Counted from the first letter of the stretch, positions 25,159 through 35,191 are shown. The stretch: 64,000 bases of DNA from Hymenobacter wooponensis (GCF_004745865.1 NZ_SRKZ01000002.1:124001-188000); one strand, 5' to 3'. The notes: generated by a model from the letters alone, not told the origin. Translations and numbers: made by a program.

Positions 25159-27477
25159 ATGCACAACCGCTTTTTGTTTGCTGGTACGGCTGCCGCCGCC
25201 GCGCTGTTGGCCGGCTGCCAAACCACAAAACCTACTACCGCTGCTGCCAAGCAGCCCGTTGTAGAAACTCTTGGCTCCACCCAGGTTCCTACGTCGGAGT
25301 TTAGCTATGTATATCGTAAGAATAACAGCTCGGCCCCTGAGTTTGGCACCAAAGCCAGCGTAGCCGAGTACCTCGACCTCTACACCAACTTTAAGCTTAA
25401 GGTACTGGAAGCCGAGCAGCGCGGCCTGGATACCACGCAAGCCTTCAAGCGTGAGCTGGACGGCTATAAGCAGCAGCTGGCCCAGCCCTACCTGACCGAA
25501 AAAAGCGTGACGGATAAGCTGGTGCGAGAGGCCTACGACCGCATGAGCAAGGAGGTAAGCGCCTCACACATCCTGCTTCGGGTTCAGCCCGACGCCGACC
25601 CCAAGGATACGCTGGCGGTGTACCAGCGCATAATGGCTTTGCGCCAGCGCGTAACGGGCGGTGAAGATTTTAATAAAGTAGCTCGTGAGAATTCTGAAGA
25701 CCCCTCAGCCCGCGACAATGGTGGCCAGCTGGGGTACTTCACCGCCATGCAAATGGTGTATCCGTTTGAGTCAGTGGCCTACAACACGCCCGTAGGCCAA
25801 GTGTCGCAGCCGGTGCGCACGCGCTACGGGTACCACATCATCAAGGTGAATGATATGCGCCCCGCTCAGGGCGAAATCAAGGTGGCCCACCTCATGATTC
25901 GGACCACGCCGGGTATGCCCAAGGCTGACTCGGTTACCGTCAAGAAGAAGGTAGATGAACTCTACAGCCGCCTCACGCAGCGCAAGGAGAACTGGGAGAA
26001 GCTGGTAGCGCAGTTTTCGGAAGACGCCGGCTCGGCGGCCAACAGCGGGGAGTTGCCGCCCTTCGGTACGGGCCGCATGATTCCGAGCTTCGAGGAAGCC
26101 GCTTTCAAGCTTCAGAAGCCCGGCGACCTATCTAAGCCCGTGCAGACGCCCTACGGCTGGCACATTATCCGTCTGATTGAAAAGCAGCCTGTTCCGTCCT
26201 TTGAGGCCATGGAGCCCACGCTGAAAAGCAAGGTGGCCAAAGACTCGCGGGCCGAGCTAAACCGAGCCGCCTTCCTGAAGCGCGTACGCACGGAAAACAA
26301 CTTTACGGAGAACTCGGCCGGCAAGGACTATGCCTTCGCCAAAGCCGACACAGCCGTGGTGAACGGCCGCTTCCGATACACGGCCCCGGCCCCAGCTGCA
26401 GCGCCTGCTAAAGGCAAGAAAGCCGCTGGCGGCGACAGCCAAACGTTGTTCACCATTCAGAGCAAGCCTTATCTGGTATCCGACTTCCTGGCCTACGTGC
26501 AGCAAAACCAGAAGCCGCGGCCCGGGGCCGATGCTCGCTTTACCATGCAGCAGCTCTACGACCAGTACGTGGACCAGAGCTTGACGGAGTATGAAAAAGC
26601 CAACCTGGAAAACAAGTACGAGGACTACCGCATGCTGGTGAAGGAATACCGAGATGGTATTCTGCTTTTCCAGCTGATGGATGAGAAGGTATGGAGCAAA
26701 GCCATTGAGGATACTGTAGGCCTGCAGCAGTACTTTACCGCCAACCAGGCCAAGTACCAGTGGGAGCCGCGCGTTCAGGCTACCGTAATCAGTGCGGCCT
26801 CGCCCCAGTTGCTGGCTAAGGCCCAGCAGCTGCAGAAAGCCGGCAGCTACCCGCTCAAGAGTGGCCTACCAGTGCCAGTTGCATTCAAAGCTAATTCGGC
26901 TGAGCTGCCAGCTGCAGTGCCTGCCTTGGATGAACTGGCCTTCCGCTTGGCAAACGACGCAACGCTGACCCGCACGACTGTTGTAGGCCACAGTAAGAAA
27001 GGTGAAACGCCCGCCTTGGCCCGCCGCCGCGCCGACCGCGTAGTGGCCTACCTGCGCAGCAAAGGAGCCAACGCCGCCCGCCTCACCGCTACGTCCGACA
27101 CCCGCGCCACTGCCAGCAACGTAACGTTTGATATAACCACCACCAACCCTGCCGCTCTGGAAGCCCTGCTGAATGAGCAGAACCCATTGTCGGTGCAGGT
27201 GCAGCAGCGCAGCTTCCAGAAGGGCGACAACAAGGCAGTAGATCAGTTCATGGGCAGTGCCCCCGGCACGTACACCACGCAGCAAGACGGCCGCTACTAC
27301 TCCGTGCAAGTAGAGAAGCAACTGCCGGCTGGCCCCAAAACTCTTAACGAGGCCCGTGGCCAGGCCACCTCCGACTACCAGAACTACCTGGAGAAAGAAT
27401 GGGTAACCCAGCTGCGTGAGAAGTACCCAGTTAAAATTAATCAGGCCGAGGTAGACAAGCTGATTACAAAGCAATAG
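25159..27477 (+). CDS. Lipoprotein parvulin-type prolyl isomerase with OmpA-like segment
   Basis: The 772-residue protein starts with a lipoprotein signal (MHNRFLFAGTAAAAALLAGC, lipidated Cys20). Two complete PpiC/parvulin domains follow at about 134-232 (ASHILLRVQP to YGYHIIKV) and 242-342 (VAHLMIRTTP to YGWHIIRLI). After a helical region, residues about 570-650 resemble an OmpA C-terminal domain: VAFKANSAELPAAVPALDEL, then VVGHSKKGETPALARRRADR and VVAYLRSKGANAARL. The usual aspartate after GHT is missing (GHSK), while the arginine block is kept. The C-terminal 100 residues are SurA-like helix. It should act on folding outer-membrane proteins in the periplasm. It is followed by a second isomerase gene and a MoxR gene. 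Confidence 0.88.
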   Translation: MHNRFLFAGTAAAAALLAGCQTTKPTTAAAKQPVVETLGSTQVPTSEFSYVYRKNNSSAPEFGTKASVAEYLDLYTNFKLKVLEAEQRGLDTTQAFKRELDGYKQQLAQPYLTEKSVTDKLVREAYDRMSKEVSASHILLRVQPDADPKDTLAVYQRIMALRQRVTGGEDFNKVARENSEDPSARDNGGQLGYFTAMQMVYPFESVAYNTPVGQVSQPVRTRYGYHIIKVNDMRPAQGEIKVAHLMIRTTPGMPKADSVTVKKKVDELYSRLTQRKENWEKLVAQFSEDAGSAANSGELPPFGTGRMIPSFEEAAFKLQKPGDLSKPVQTPYGWHIIRLIEKQPVPSFEAMEPTLKSKVAKDSRAELNRAAFLKRVRTENNFTENSAGKDYAFAKADTAVVNGRFRYTAPAPAAAPAKGKKAAGGDSQTLFTIQSKPYLVSDFLAYVQQNQKPRPGADARFTMQQLYDQYVDQSLTEYEKANLENKYEDYRMLVKEYRDGILLFQLMDEKVWSKAIEDTVGLQQYFTANQAKYQWEPRVQATVISAASPQLLAKAQQLQKAGSYPLKSGLPVPVAFKANSAELPAAVPALDELAFRLANDATLTRTTVVGHSKKGETPALARRRADRVVAYLRSKGANAARLTATSDTRATASNVTFDITTTNPAALEALLNEQNPLSVQVQQRSFQKGDNKAVDQFMGSAPGTYTTQQDGRYYSVQVEKQLPAGPKTLNEARGQATSDYQNYLEKEWVTQLREKYPVKINQAEVDKLITKQ

Positions 27478-27738
27478 TGGCCTAGAACGCCCGCAATGGC
27501 TGATAGGAGCTTGAATGGACTAGAAAACCATTTGGGCTCCTATCTTCTTTTTCTGGCATGCAACGCTAGGCCAGCTGGCAGGCTCTTCTCCCAAACACAC
27601 TGCCGCTGATGAGGCCTCGGGTTGTTTTTGCCAGAGAAAGTATTTATGATGAAATTTACGGGCGGCTTTTGGCGTTTTGCCTGCTGTCTGGCCTGCGGAG
27701 CTTACGCGCTCATGCGGGCATTACTTGGTAAAAATTCC

Positions 27739-29127
27739 ATGATTCAATTTTTGCATACGTCGGCCCGTGGGGTGCTCCTGAGTGCGGCCCTGTTGGCGGC
27801 ATCGGTTACGGCTAGTTACGCACAGCTGGGCTTGGCACGCCCCGTTGGCCGTCAGGTTCTCGATGGCATTGTGGCCAAGGTCGACAACCAGATTGTCTTG
27901 CGCTCCGACGTGGAAGCTCTCTACGCCCAGGAGCAGGCCCGCGCCGAAGGCAAGCCTCTGCCCCCCAACCTGCGCTGCCAGATTCTGCAGAGCTTAGCCC
28001 TAAACAAACTCATGCTGGCCAAAGCCGAGACCGACTCGGTAGTGGTGGAAGACTCGCGGGTGAAAAGCGAGCTAGACCGCCGCATGGCCTACTTCATCCA
28101 GCAGATCGGCTCGGAGAAGAAGCTGGAGGAGTATTACAACAAGCCTGTAAAGCAACTTAAGGAAGAGTTGCGTGTGCAGGTGAAAGAGCAGCTGGTGCAG
28201 CAGGAAATGCAGGAGAAAATTTCCGGCAAGGTGTCGGTAACTCCCCGCGAAGTGCGCCAGTTCTTCAACCGGATTCCCAAGGATAGCCTGCCCTACTACT
28301 CTACAGAGGTAGAAGTAGGCCAGATCATCCGGTTTGCTAAGACTAACACCAAGGCGAAGCAAGCTGCCCAGGCCAAGCTCAACGAGCTGCGGGCCCGCAT
28401 CCAGGGCGGCGAAGACTTTGCTACCCTAGCCAAGCAGTTTTCTCAAGACCCCGGCTCGGCGGCTGAAGGTGGCTACTTGGGCTTCTTTAAGCGCCGCGAG
28501 CTGGTACCTGAGTATGAGGCTGCCGCCCTGCGCCTAGAGCCCGGTCAACTGTCGCCGGTAGTGGAGTCGCCGTTTGGCTTTCACCTTATTCAGCTCATTG
28601 AGCGCAAAGGCGACAGCTTCAGCACGCGTCATATCCTGCTAAAACCTGAAACCGGCGCCGCCGATGCGAATGAAGCCGCTCAGGAACTGGCCAAGCTTCG
28701 CCGCCGCATCCTCAGCGACAGTATTACGTTTGCTAAAGCCGCTAAGGACAACTCGGAGGATAAACTAACCAGCGGCAATGGTGGCCTGATTGCAAACCGC
28801 CAGGACGGCAGCTCTTACTTGCCCCTCGACAAGCTAGACCCCGCTATCTTCTTCGCCATTGATACTATGAAGGTGGGCAGCATCACGGCACCCATGCCTT
28901 ACCGTACCGATGATGGCAAGGATGCCATGCGCATTTTGTGGTTGAAGTCGAACACGCCGCCTCACCAGGCCAACCTCACCGACGACTACCAGAAGATTGC
29001 CGCTGCTGCTCTCAACGAGAAAAAGAACAAGGCGCTGGATGAGTGGTTTGCCGCCAACCGCAACACGGTATATCTGGAGGTAGACCCGCAGTACGCCGAC
29101 TGTCAAGTACTGACTACCGTTAACTAA
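27739..29127 (+). CDS. SurA-like periplasmic prolyl isomerase
   Basis: From the ATG at 27739 the protein has 462 residues with a signal peptide ending in ASVTASYAQ. The frame is open to 27622, but that stretch would place a second hydrophobic segment before the signal. The N-terminal SurA helical core (ILDGIVAKVDNQIVLRSDV to QEMQEKISGKVSVT) is followed by two PpiC domains at about 192-295 (GGEDFATLAKQFSQDPGSAA, FGFHLIQLI) and 297-405 (STRHILLKPE). This is the full SurA layout, so the protein probably chaperones outer-membrane proteins. It ends at a long hairpin before the MoxR gene. Confidence 0.92.
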   Translation: MIQFLHTSARGVLLSAALLAASVTASYAQLGLARPVGRQVLDGIVAKVDNQIVLRSDVEALYAQEQARAEGKPLPPNLRCQILQSLALNKLMLAKAETDSVVVEDSRVKSELDRRMAYFIQQIGSEKKLEEYYNKPVKQLKEELRVQVKEQLVQQEMQEKISGKVSVTPREVRQFFNRIPKDSLPYYSTEVEVGQIIRFAKTNTKAKQAAQAKLNELRARIQGGEDFATLAKQFSQDPGSAAEGGYLGFFKRRELVPEYEAAALRLEPGQLSPVVESPFGFHLIQLIERKGDSFSTRHILLKPETGAADANEAAQELAKLRRRILSDSITFAKAAKDNSEDKLTSGNGGLIANRQDGSSYLPLDKLDPAIFFAIDTMKVGSITAPMPYRTDDGKDAMRILWLKSNTPPHQANLTDDYQKIAAAALNEKKNKALDEWFAANRNTVYLEVDPQYADCQVLTTVN

Positions 29128-29138
29128 GACCGAAGTGA

Positions 29139-29179
29139 ACTAAAAGACATGGGAAGCAGGGCTTCTCATGTCTTTTAGT
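29139..29179. terminator. Long hairpin after the SurA-like gene
   Basis: Arms 29139-29151 and 29167-29179 pair over 13 bp (ACTAAAAGACATG and its complement) and enclose a second 5-bp stem (GAAGC/GCTTC), interrupted by one mismatch. It lies 11 bases after the stop codon. Confidence 0.75.
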
Positions 29180-29248
29180 GTTTTAAAGCTGCATGTGCAG
29201 CTTCCGCCCGACAGTGGGCGTCTCATCACTTCTCCTCTTTCGCTATTT

Positions 29249-30217
29249 ATGGCTAAAACATTCTCATCTGATAAAGAAGCCGCCGACTCGCTGGCGCAGG
29301 CCTACCGCACGTTGCGCCAGGAAATTGGCAAAGTGATTATCGGGCAGGAAGAGGTGGTGAAGCTGGTGCTGACGGCCGTATTCTCGCAAGGCCATTGTCT
29401 GTTGGTGGGAGTACCTGGCCTAGCCAAGACGCTACTCATTCAGACGATTGCCGACTCGCTAGACCTCTCCTTCAACCGGGTGCAGTTCACGCCTGACCTG
29501 ATGCCATCGGACATTGTAGGTTCGGAAACCCTGAATCAGCAGCGTGACTTCCACTTTGTTCCGGGCCCCATCTTCGCCAACATTGTGCTGGCCGACGAAA
29601 TCAACCGCACCCCGCCCAAAACTCAGGCGGCGCTGCTGGAAAGCATGCAGGAATACGCTGTAACGGTAGCCGGCAAGCGCTACCCGCTAGAGCGCCCGTT
29701 CTTCGTGCTGGCCACCCAGAACCCCATTGAGCAGGAAGGCACTTACCCCCTGCCCGAAGCGCAGCTCGACCGCTTCATGTTTAACATTGAGCTTGGCTAC
29801 CCGAGCTACGAAGCAGAGCTGCAGATTGTGAAGAATACTACCTCGGATACCAAGCCAACGGTTTCCAAGATTCTGCACGCCGACGAAATACAGGCCTACC
29901 AGCACCTGGTGCGCCGCGTACCCGTGGCCGACAATGTGGTAGAGTACGCCGTAAGCCTCGTGCACAAAACCCGCCCAAATACGGACCGGGCCGGCGCGCG
30001 TGCCACTCAGCTTCTAGAGTGGGGAGCGGGCCCGCGTGCTTCGCAGCACCTCATTGTAGGCGCTAAGTGCAATGCGCTGCTCAACGGCAAGTACTCGCCC
30101 GATATTGAGGACGTGAAAGCAGTAGCCCTGCCCATCTTGCGCCACCGTTTGGTGCGTAACTTTAAGGCCGAAGCCGAAGGCGTCACTGTAGAGCAGATTG
30201 TAAAAGAGTTGTTATAA
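29249..30217 (+). CDS. MoxR-type AAA ATPase
   Basis: The ATG at 29249 gives 322 residues; upstream in-frame sequence to 29168 overlaps the terminator arm and is unlikely to be coding. The protein has the MoxR pattern: IGQEEVVKLVLTAVFSQGHC, Walker A GVPGLAKT, RVQFTPDLMPSDIVGSE, Walker B IVLADEINRTPPKTQAALLE, FVLATQNPIEQEGTYPLPEAQLDRF (split here for reading) and a C-terminal lid. MoxR ATPases act as chaperones, often for von Willebrand-factor-A proteins and DUF58 proteins, but none of these is adjacent here. It precedes a small unknown gene by 86 bases. Confidence 0.93.
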   Translation: MAKTFSSDKEAADSLAQAYRTLRQEIGKVIIGQEEVVKLVLTAVFSQGHCLLVGVPGLAKTLLIQTIADSLDLSFNRVQFTPDLMPSDIVGSETLNQQRDFHFVPGPIFANIVLADEINRTPPKTQAALLESMQEYAVTVAGKRYPLERPFFVLATQNPIEQEGTYPLPEAQLDRFMFNIELGYPSYEAELQIVKNTTSDTKPTVSKILHADEIQAYQHLVRRVPVADNVVEYAVSLVHKTRPNTDRAGARATQLLEWGAGPRASQHLIVGAKCNALLNGKYSPDIEDVKAVALPILRHRLVRNFKAEAEGVTVEQIVKELL

Positions 30218-30303
30218 ACCTTTGACTTGCCTGCTATAGCCTTCAACAGGCTGCCGTTTGCACAGACCCAAAGGCCCAAAACCAATACCCAATACCCTAT
30301 ATA

Positions 30304-30741
30304 ATGGAAGCAGCCGGTTACTACCAGCAGTTTGAGCGCAACGTAAAAATCATTCTCGATGCGTTGGATGCAGGTCTCGATGTTCGTACCACGCACCTAA
30401 ACACGGCACTGCCAATTGAAGTGTACGTGCTGTGCGAAGTGCTGAACCAAGGTGGTGAACATTTCCGCCTCACCACGCAAGGCCTAGATCTGCTGCGCGA
30501 ATTTGCCGCTCAGTACTTGCAGCACGAGTCGGCTACGGAGGCCACGATGCGGCGCATTCTGGAGGACAAAAAGGCCATGATGCGTACACCGGAAGGTCGG
30601 GTACTGACCAAGGAAATGCTAATTCGGCGCCTGGAGTTCTTCAATGAAGCTGCTCGCCTCGTGAATGTAATGCGCACCCAGCATGCGTTAGGCAGCCCTC
30701 CTCAGTCGCGCTCAGGCAACGGAATTGCCCTGCAGAAATAG
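30304..30741 (+). CDS. Small helical protein of unknown role
   Basis: The 145-residue protein is predicted to be helical, with a charged middle (MRRILEDKKAMMRTPEGRVL) and a disordered C-terminal tail. No signal peptide or membrane segment is seen. I recognise no family. It lies 86 bases downstream of the MoxR gene on the same strand, so co-transcription is possible; a link to MoxR function is only positional. It ends at a 21-bp hairpin. Confidence 0.6.
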   Translation: MEAAGYYQQFERNVKIILDALDAGLDVRTTHLNTALPIEVYVLCEVLNQGGEHFRLTTQGLDLLREFAAQYLQHESATEATMRRILEDKKAMMRTPEGRVLTKEMLIRRLEFFNEAARLVNVMRTQHALGSPPQSRSGNGIALQK

Positions 30742-30774
30742 CCTAAGACTGGCCTAGCCACTCACTCAGGACCC

Positions 30775-30818
30775 AAAAACAAACGCGCCTCTTCCGTGGA
30801 AGAGGCGCGTTTGTTTTT
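30775..30818. terminator. Bidirectional hairpin terminator
   Basis: A perfect 21-bp stem with a 2-base centre (30796-30797) lies between two convergent genes. Its ends are A and T runs, so it suits transcripts from both strands. Confidence 0.9.
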
Positions 30819-30840
30819 AATAGACACAGAGCTGGTTGCG

Positions 30841-31725
30841 CTACGACATAGAAGCAGAGGCTTCCTTACGCACCTTGGTATTGCCTTCTTTGGAGTGTTT
30901 CAGGTTAAGCTCGCCAGCAGGTTCCTTTTTGAGGTGGCTGGGTACTTCATCGCCGTGTGGGCCTTTGGAAACGGTTACGCCACCATCCACATAATAGATG
31001 GCCCCCGTTACGAAGCTAGCTTCATCGGAAGCCAAGAAGAGGTACACGTTGGCTACTTCTTCTGGCGTACCACGCCGGCCCATGGGCACACCTTGGGTGG
31101 TGAGCTTCTCCATCTTAGCATCCATAGGGCCAGTTTCCTTATGAGTCCAAGCCGTATCAATAGGCCCCGGCCCTACAATGTTGGAGCGCACGCCAAACTT
31201 AGCCTGCTCTACAGCCACGCCCTTCTGGAAAGCATGCACGAAGCCTTTGGTGCCGCCGTACGGTGTGTTCTGCGGCTCGCCCATGTGGCCGGCCTCCGAG
31301 CCCGCCGACACAATGTTGCCATGTGTTTTCTGCAGGTGCGGAATAGCTGCCTTCGTCATCATAAAGTTCGAGTAGATGTTGTTCTTGATCATATACTCAA
31401 ACGCTTCCAGCGGATACTTATCAATAGTGGAAGTGGTTGGGAAGGCTCCGGCGTTGTTCACTAGTATATCTAGTTTCCCAAATTCCTTTACGGCGGCCTT
31501 TACGCAAGATTCCGCGGCTTCCTCCAGGGAAATATCGGCGAGGTAGCCAATGGCGCGGCCACCTTCGGCTAAAATCTCGTCTACTACTTCGCGCACCGGG
31601 TCCGAATCGAGGCCTACGACCACTACGGCCGCGCCTTCACGGGCAAATTTCTTGCTGATGGCTTCCCCAATCCCGGAACCACCACCAGTTACAATAGCTA
31701 CTTTATTTTCGAGTCTTCCTTTCAT
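30841..31725 (-). CDS. Short-chain dehydrogenase/reductase with C-terminal tail
   Basis: The 294-residue protein has TGGGSGIGEAISKKFA for the cofactor, ILVNNAGAFP, the catalytic GNIVSAGSEAG serine and the YGGTKGFVH motif with Tyr and Lys, and a C-terminal YYVDGGVTVSKGP. The last 40 residues (EVPSHLKKEPAGELNLKHS and following) are charged and not part of the SDR fold. The acidic residue after the second strand (VVGLDSDP) suggests NAD preference. Substrate is unknown. It is transcribed alone toward the small gene at 30304. Confidence 0.9.
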   Translation of the reverse strand: MKGRLENKVAIVTGGGSGIGEAISKKFAREGAAVVVVGLDSDPVREVVDEILAEGGRAIGYLADISLEEAAESCVKAAVKEFGKLDILVNNAGAFPTTSTIDKYPLEAFEYMIKNNIYSNFMMTKAAIPHLQKTHGNIVSAGSEAGHMGEPQNTPYGGTKGFVHAFQKGVAVEQAKFGVRSNIVGPGPIDTAWTHKETGPMDAKMEKLTTQGVPMGRRGTPEEVANVYLFLASDEASFVTGAIYYVDGGVTVSKGPHGDEVPSHLKKEPAGELNLKHSKEGNTKVRKEASASMS

Positions 31726-31916
31726 CGGAGTAAACTATGGAGTGATAAAACGAAGCGCGACTACTGGCCTACGCTTAGCTCAGCTTGCTGAATAAGTTGA
31801 GCCATTTTCCTGAACGATGTGTAGCCAGTCAGGTTTTTGTTACGTAGGCCACCTGGAAACCTACTTGCCTTTCCTGGCCTATTCACCGGACGTTTGGCCG
31901 GCAACTGCCCCAAATC

Positions 31917-32495
31917 ATGTACGCCGCCTCACTGCCGCTTCGTGCTCCTGCCCACACGCCTCTGCTCTCGGCTCGGCTCACGTTACGCCCTTACTTACCC
32001 TCCGACCAAGCCGCGTTCTTCCAGGTAATTGACGAGGACCGCCCACGCCTACGCCCTTCTTTTCCCAGCCGTGAGGCTAGTGTAAAAAGCCTTCCTGACG
32101 CGGCTAGCGTTCTGGCCATGTTTGAGCAAGATTGGGCGGCAGGCCGCTTGTATGTGTTCGGTATTTGGCACACTGAGAGCCACGCTTACCTCGGCGACAT
32201 CAGTCTTAAACCCAACTGGACGTCCCCTATCACTGCTGAAATTGGGTACTACCTTGCGGCCGCGGCCGAAGGCCACGGATACGCCCGCGAAGCCCTGGCG
32301 GCGGTAGTGCCCTTTGGATTTGAAACATTGGGAGCTGCCCGGTTACTTATCCGATGCCGGGCGGATAATCCGCGTAGCTGTGCCGTGGCTGAGTCGGTAG
32401 CCTTTACTCCTTTGCCACCGCGCCCTCGGCTGCTTCAGCCCTTCTCCAACCGCTCTATTCTGTATTACATTCGGAAGCAGCATGAAAGCGCCTGA
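31917..32495 (+). CDS. GNAT acetyltransferase, RimJ/RimL type
   Basis: The 192-residue protein opens with the RimJ/L pattern ARLTLRPYLPSDQAAFFQVI, then YLGDISLKPNW, AEIGYYLAAAAEGHGYAREA (motif A with the acetyl-CoA loop) and LIRCRADNPRSCAVAESVAF. This branch of GNAT enzymes acetylates N-terminal amines of ribosomal proteins or small amines. The substrate is not predictable. An alternative in-frame start is not evident; the preceding 190 bases separate it from the divergent SDR gene. Confidence 0.88.
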   Translation: MYAASLPLRAPAHTPLLSARLTLRPYLPSDQAAFFQVIDEDRPRLRPSFPSREASVKSLPDAASVLAMFEQDWAAGRLYVFGIWHTESHAYLGDISLKPNWTSPITAEIGYYLAAAAEGHGYAREALAAVVPFGFETLGAARLLIRCRADNPRSCAVAESVAFTPLPPRPRLLQPFSNRSILYYIRKQHESA

Positions 32496-32528
32496 ATTCC
32501 GTAGGCCTGCCTTCAATCTTGATGCTAG

Positions 32529-33698
32529 CTAGTTTGATTCATGACGCAACTTCTTGAGCAAAAAGCTCTGATTGAAGTTCATGTATAGGGCAAAAGAAAA
32601 GTCAAACAGGCCGTTATTGAGGTCGTAGAGTGGCTCAAAGCGGGTAGTCAGGATGAGGTTGCCTGGCAGCCGGTAGTCGCGCCATACGCGCAGAATCAGT
32701 AGTTGGCGCTGCTTCTCGGTGTAATCTGGGTCGGCCGGCGACACGGATATGGAGCGGTACAGACGCCCACCTAGGGGCGAGATATAGCCGTTACCATGCC
32801 AGTAGGCCACTTGCAGAGTGGATAGCCGCGTGTCGACTCCGGCATTAAGGTACAGTCCTGTGCCACTCTGGAACGGTAGCTCCTTGGTGAAGGAGTAATC
32901 GTGGAAGTAGGTTACGTAGGCGTCAGCATGCACAGCAGACACAAAGTTGTACGGTAATGCCCGCCGCACTCGTAGGCCAGTTGCCACGTTAAACAGGGTT
33001 TGTAAGGGCTTGTCAATCGTATCAATTTGGCCCCCACGATGGGTAGCAGTAAACTGAAACGGCACTCCTACCAGCCACCCCGAAGAGTCGTTAAGTACCC
33101 GGTGTTCTGCCGTTAGTCCGCCCGCTACCTCTTCCTGAAAATTACTGTAGCGGTACTGTTGCCGCTGCCAGTTTACCCACGCGTCTAAATTGGTCCGCGG
33201 CGACTGATATAAATATTGGGTTCCCTCTTCCAGCCGGTTGGTAATAACCCGCTCAAAGTCAAACATCGGCTCAATGTAGCCGTGGTACAGGTTGCCTTGG
33301 ATGTTACCAAACAACAGGCTGTGCCGCCCCTGCTGATACTTTACGGTAAACAACGGGCGCACTTGGCGCAGCCGCGGGGTGCCATAATCCTTCCACAGGA
33401 ATATGCCGGCTTCCAGACGAAGATTGGCCGAGGGGAAGTACACAAGCCGTGGCGCCAGCTGCGCCCCGAAGTAGGTCAGGCCCGGATCAATCTTGTTGAA
33501 ATACTCATTGTCTTTGTTAAACAAGAAGCCCTGCACATCAAGCCGGAGCTGGTGTTCGTATGCGGGGCCTACGGGCAAGGAGTGCGTGAAGGCGCGGTTA
33601 TCTAGCTGACCCAAACTCTGCCCTGTGCTGCCTAACCAGGCTACCAAGGTCAGTATCAGGGAGGTATAAATCGAGCCTTTTCCTAAAAATTTTAGCAC
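32529..33698 (-). CDS. Outer-membrane beta-barrel protein, unknown ligand
   Basis: The 389-residue protein begins at a GTG (33698). A signal peptide (LKFLGKGSIYTSLILTLVAW, cut about residue 30 after SLG) is followed by many amphipathic strands with frequent Tyr and Trp (RLEAGIFLWKDYG, HSLLFGNIQGNLYHGYIEPM, YLYQSPRTNLDAWVNWQRQQ) and a terminal strand MNFNQSFLL. The pattern fits a 16-18-strand porin. No substrate signature is recognised. It is divergent from recA, sharing a 200-base region. Confidence 0.75.
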   Translation of the reverse strand: MLKFLGKGSIYTSLILTLVAWLGSTGQSLGQLDNRAFTHSLPVGPAYEHQLRLDVQGFLFNKDNEYFNKIDPGLTYFGAQLAPRLVYFPSANLRLEAGIFLWKDYGTPRLRQVRPLFTVKYQQGRHSLLFGNIQGNLYHGYIEPMFDFERVITNRLEEGTQYLYQSPRTNLDAWVNWQRQQYRYSNFQEEVAGGLTAEHRVLNDSSGWLVGVPFQFTATHRGGQIDTIDKPLQTLFNVATGLRVRRALPYNFVSAVHADAYVTYFHDYSFTKELPFQSGTGLYLNAGVDTRLSTLQVAYWHGNGYISPLGGRLYRSISVSPADPDYTEKQRQLLILRVWRDYRLPGNLILTTRFEPLYDLNNGLFDFSFALYMNFNQSFLLKKLRHESN

Positions 33699-33899
33699 AG
33701 AAAAAACATCCTAAAACCGACGAATTTTTTTAGCATTGTGGGCACAAAATATAGCTCAGCGGCGTTACCATGAGCCGGCCCGAAAAGGGGCTGGCAGTGG
33801 AGTATCGCTAGGCCACTCGCCACATTGTGCGAGCCAGCCAAAAGGGCTACATTCACCAAACCTAAGAAGCATTTCTCAATAACCCCCTCCTATATTAGT

Positions 33900-34988
33900 A
33901 TGGCTGCAACCACTGACAAGGCCGTCAACGCCAACGCCGAGAAAATGAAAGCCCTCCAGCTGACGCTGGACAAGCTGGACAAGAACTACGGCAAAGGCAC
34001 CGTGATGAAGCTCAGCGACAACAAGGTGATGGACGTCGAAGTCATCAGCACCGGTTCGCTGGGTCTGGATATTGCCCTGGGCGTGGGTGGCCTACCCAAA
34101 GGCCGCGTAGTGGAAATCTACGGCCCAGAATCGTCGGGTAAGACGACTCTGACCATGCACGCAATTGCCGAAGCTCAGAAGAAAGGCGGCATCGCAGCCT
34201 TCATCGACGCCGAGCACGCTTTCGATCCGCTGTATGCGAAAAAGCTGGGCATCGACACGGAAAACCTCTTAATTGCTCAGCCCGACAACGGAGAGCAAGC
34301 CCTGGAAATTGCCGATCAGCTGATTTCCTCTGGTGCCATCGACATCATCGTAATTGACTCCGTAGCTGCTCTGGTGCCGAAAGGCGAACTGGAAGGCGAC
34401 ATGGGTGATTCGAAGGTTGGTTTGCACGCTCGTCTGATGTCTCAGGCACTGCGGAAGCTCACCGGTACCATCAACAAGACCAACTGCCTTTGCATCTTCA
34501 TCAACCAGCTGCGTGAGAAGATTGGCGTAATGTTCGGCTCTCCCGAAACCACCACGGGTGGTAACGCCTTGAAATTCTACGCTTCGGTTCGTCTGGACAT
34601 CCGTCGGATCGGCCAGATCAAAGAAGACAAGGACAACGTTACCGGTAACCGCACCAAGGTGAAGGTGGTGAAGAACAAAGTAGCTCCTCCCTTCAAGGTG
34701 ATTGAGTTCGATATCATCTACAACGAAGGCATTTCGAAAGTAGGTGAGATCCTGGACCTGGGTGTTGACATGGGCATCATTGCCAAGTCGGGCTCGTGGT
34801 TCTCGTACGATGGCAACCGCTTAGGCCAGGGCCGCGAAGGTGTAAAAACCATTCTGCAGGACAACCCTGAGCTAGCTGATAAAATCGAGGCTCAAATTCG
34901 GGCCATGGTGAAAGGTGAGCCGGAAGCTGCTTTGGCTGCTATTCCCGAAGACCGCTCCATGGACGACGACGAAACCGTTGACCTGTAA
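33900..34988 (+). CDS. recA: Recombinase A
   Basis: The ATG at 33900 gives 362 residues. The frame is open to 33825, but the extension is not RecA-like. Conserved blocks: [15 protein letters not shown], Walker [60 protein letters not shown], the loop L1/L2 regions ([20 protein letters not shown]) and an acidic C-terminus ([10 protein letters not shown]). It forms the strand-exchange filament in homologous repair and triggers the SOS response where LexA exists. It stands alone and ends at a strong terminator. No SOS box was found; Bacteroidota often lack classic ones. Confidence 0.98.
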   Translation: MAATTDKAVNANAEKMKALQLTLDKLDKNYGKGTVMKLSDNKVMDVEVISTGSLGLDIALGVGGLPKGRVVEIYGPESSGKTTLTMHAIAEAQKKGGIAAFIDAEHAFDPLYAKKLGIDTENLLIAQPDNGEQALEIADQLISSGAIDIIVIDSVAALVPKGELEGDMGDSKVGLHARLMSQALRKLTGTINKTNCLCIFINQLREKIGVMFGSPETTTGGNALKFYASVRLDIRRIGQIKEDKDNVTGNRTKVKVVKNKVAPPFKVIEFDIIYNEGISKVGEILDLGVDMGIIAKSGSWFSYDGNRLGQGREGVKTILQDNPELADKIEAQIRAMVKGEPEAALAAIPEDRSMDDDETVDL

Positions 34989-35010
34989 GCCACCTGCGCT
35001 TCGCAGATTG

Positions 35011-35045
35011 AAAAGCCCCGCCGATAATTCGGTGGGGCTTTTTTT
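35011..35045 (+). terminator. Rho-independent terminator of recA
   Basis: A 12-bp stem with one G-U pair (AAAAGCCCCGCC and GGTGGGGCTTTT) is followed by a T run, 25 bases after the recA stop. Confidence 0.92.
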
Positions 35046-35191
35046 GTTGTATATTTTGCTTGTGTGAGTCAGCTAAAACCATTCTTAGTGAGCTTTCCGT
35101 ACAGACGTATCCTTGCCCTGACCGAATCCATTATCTTTGCTGGCATCGCATTTGAGAAGGCATCGGCTATACCTTATCTCGCCGCTATTAC

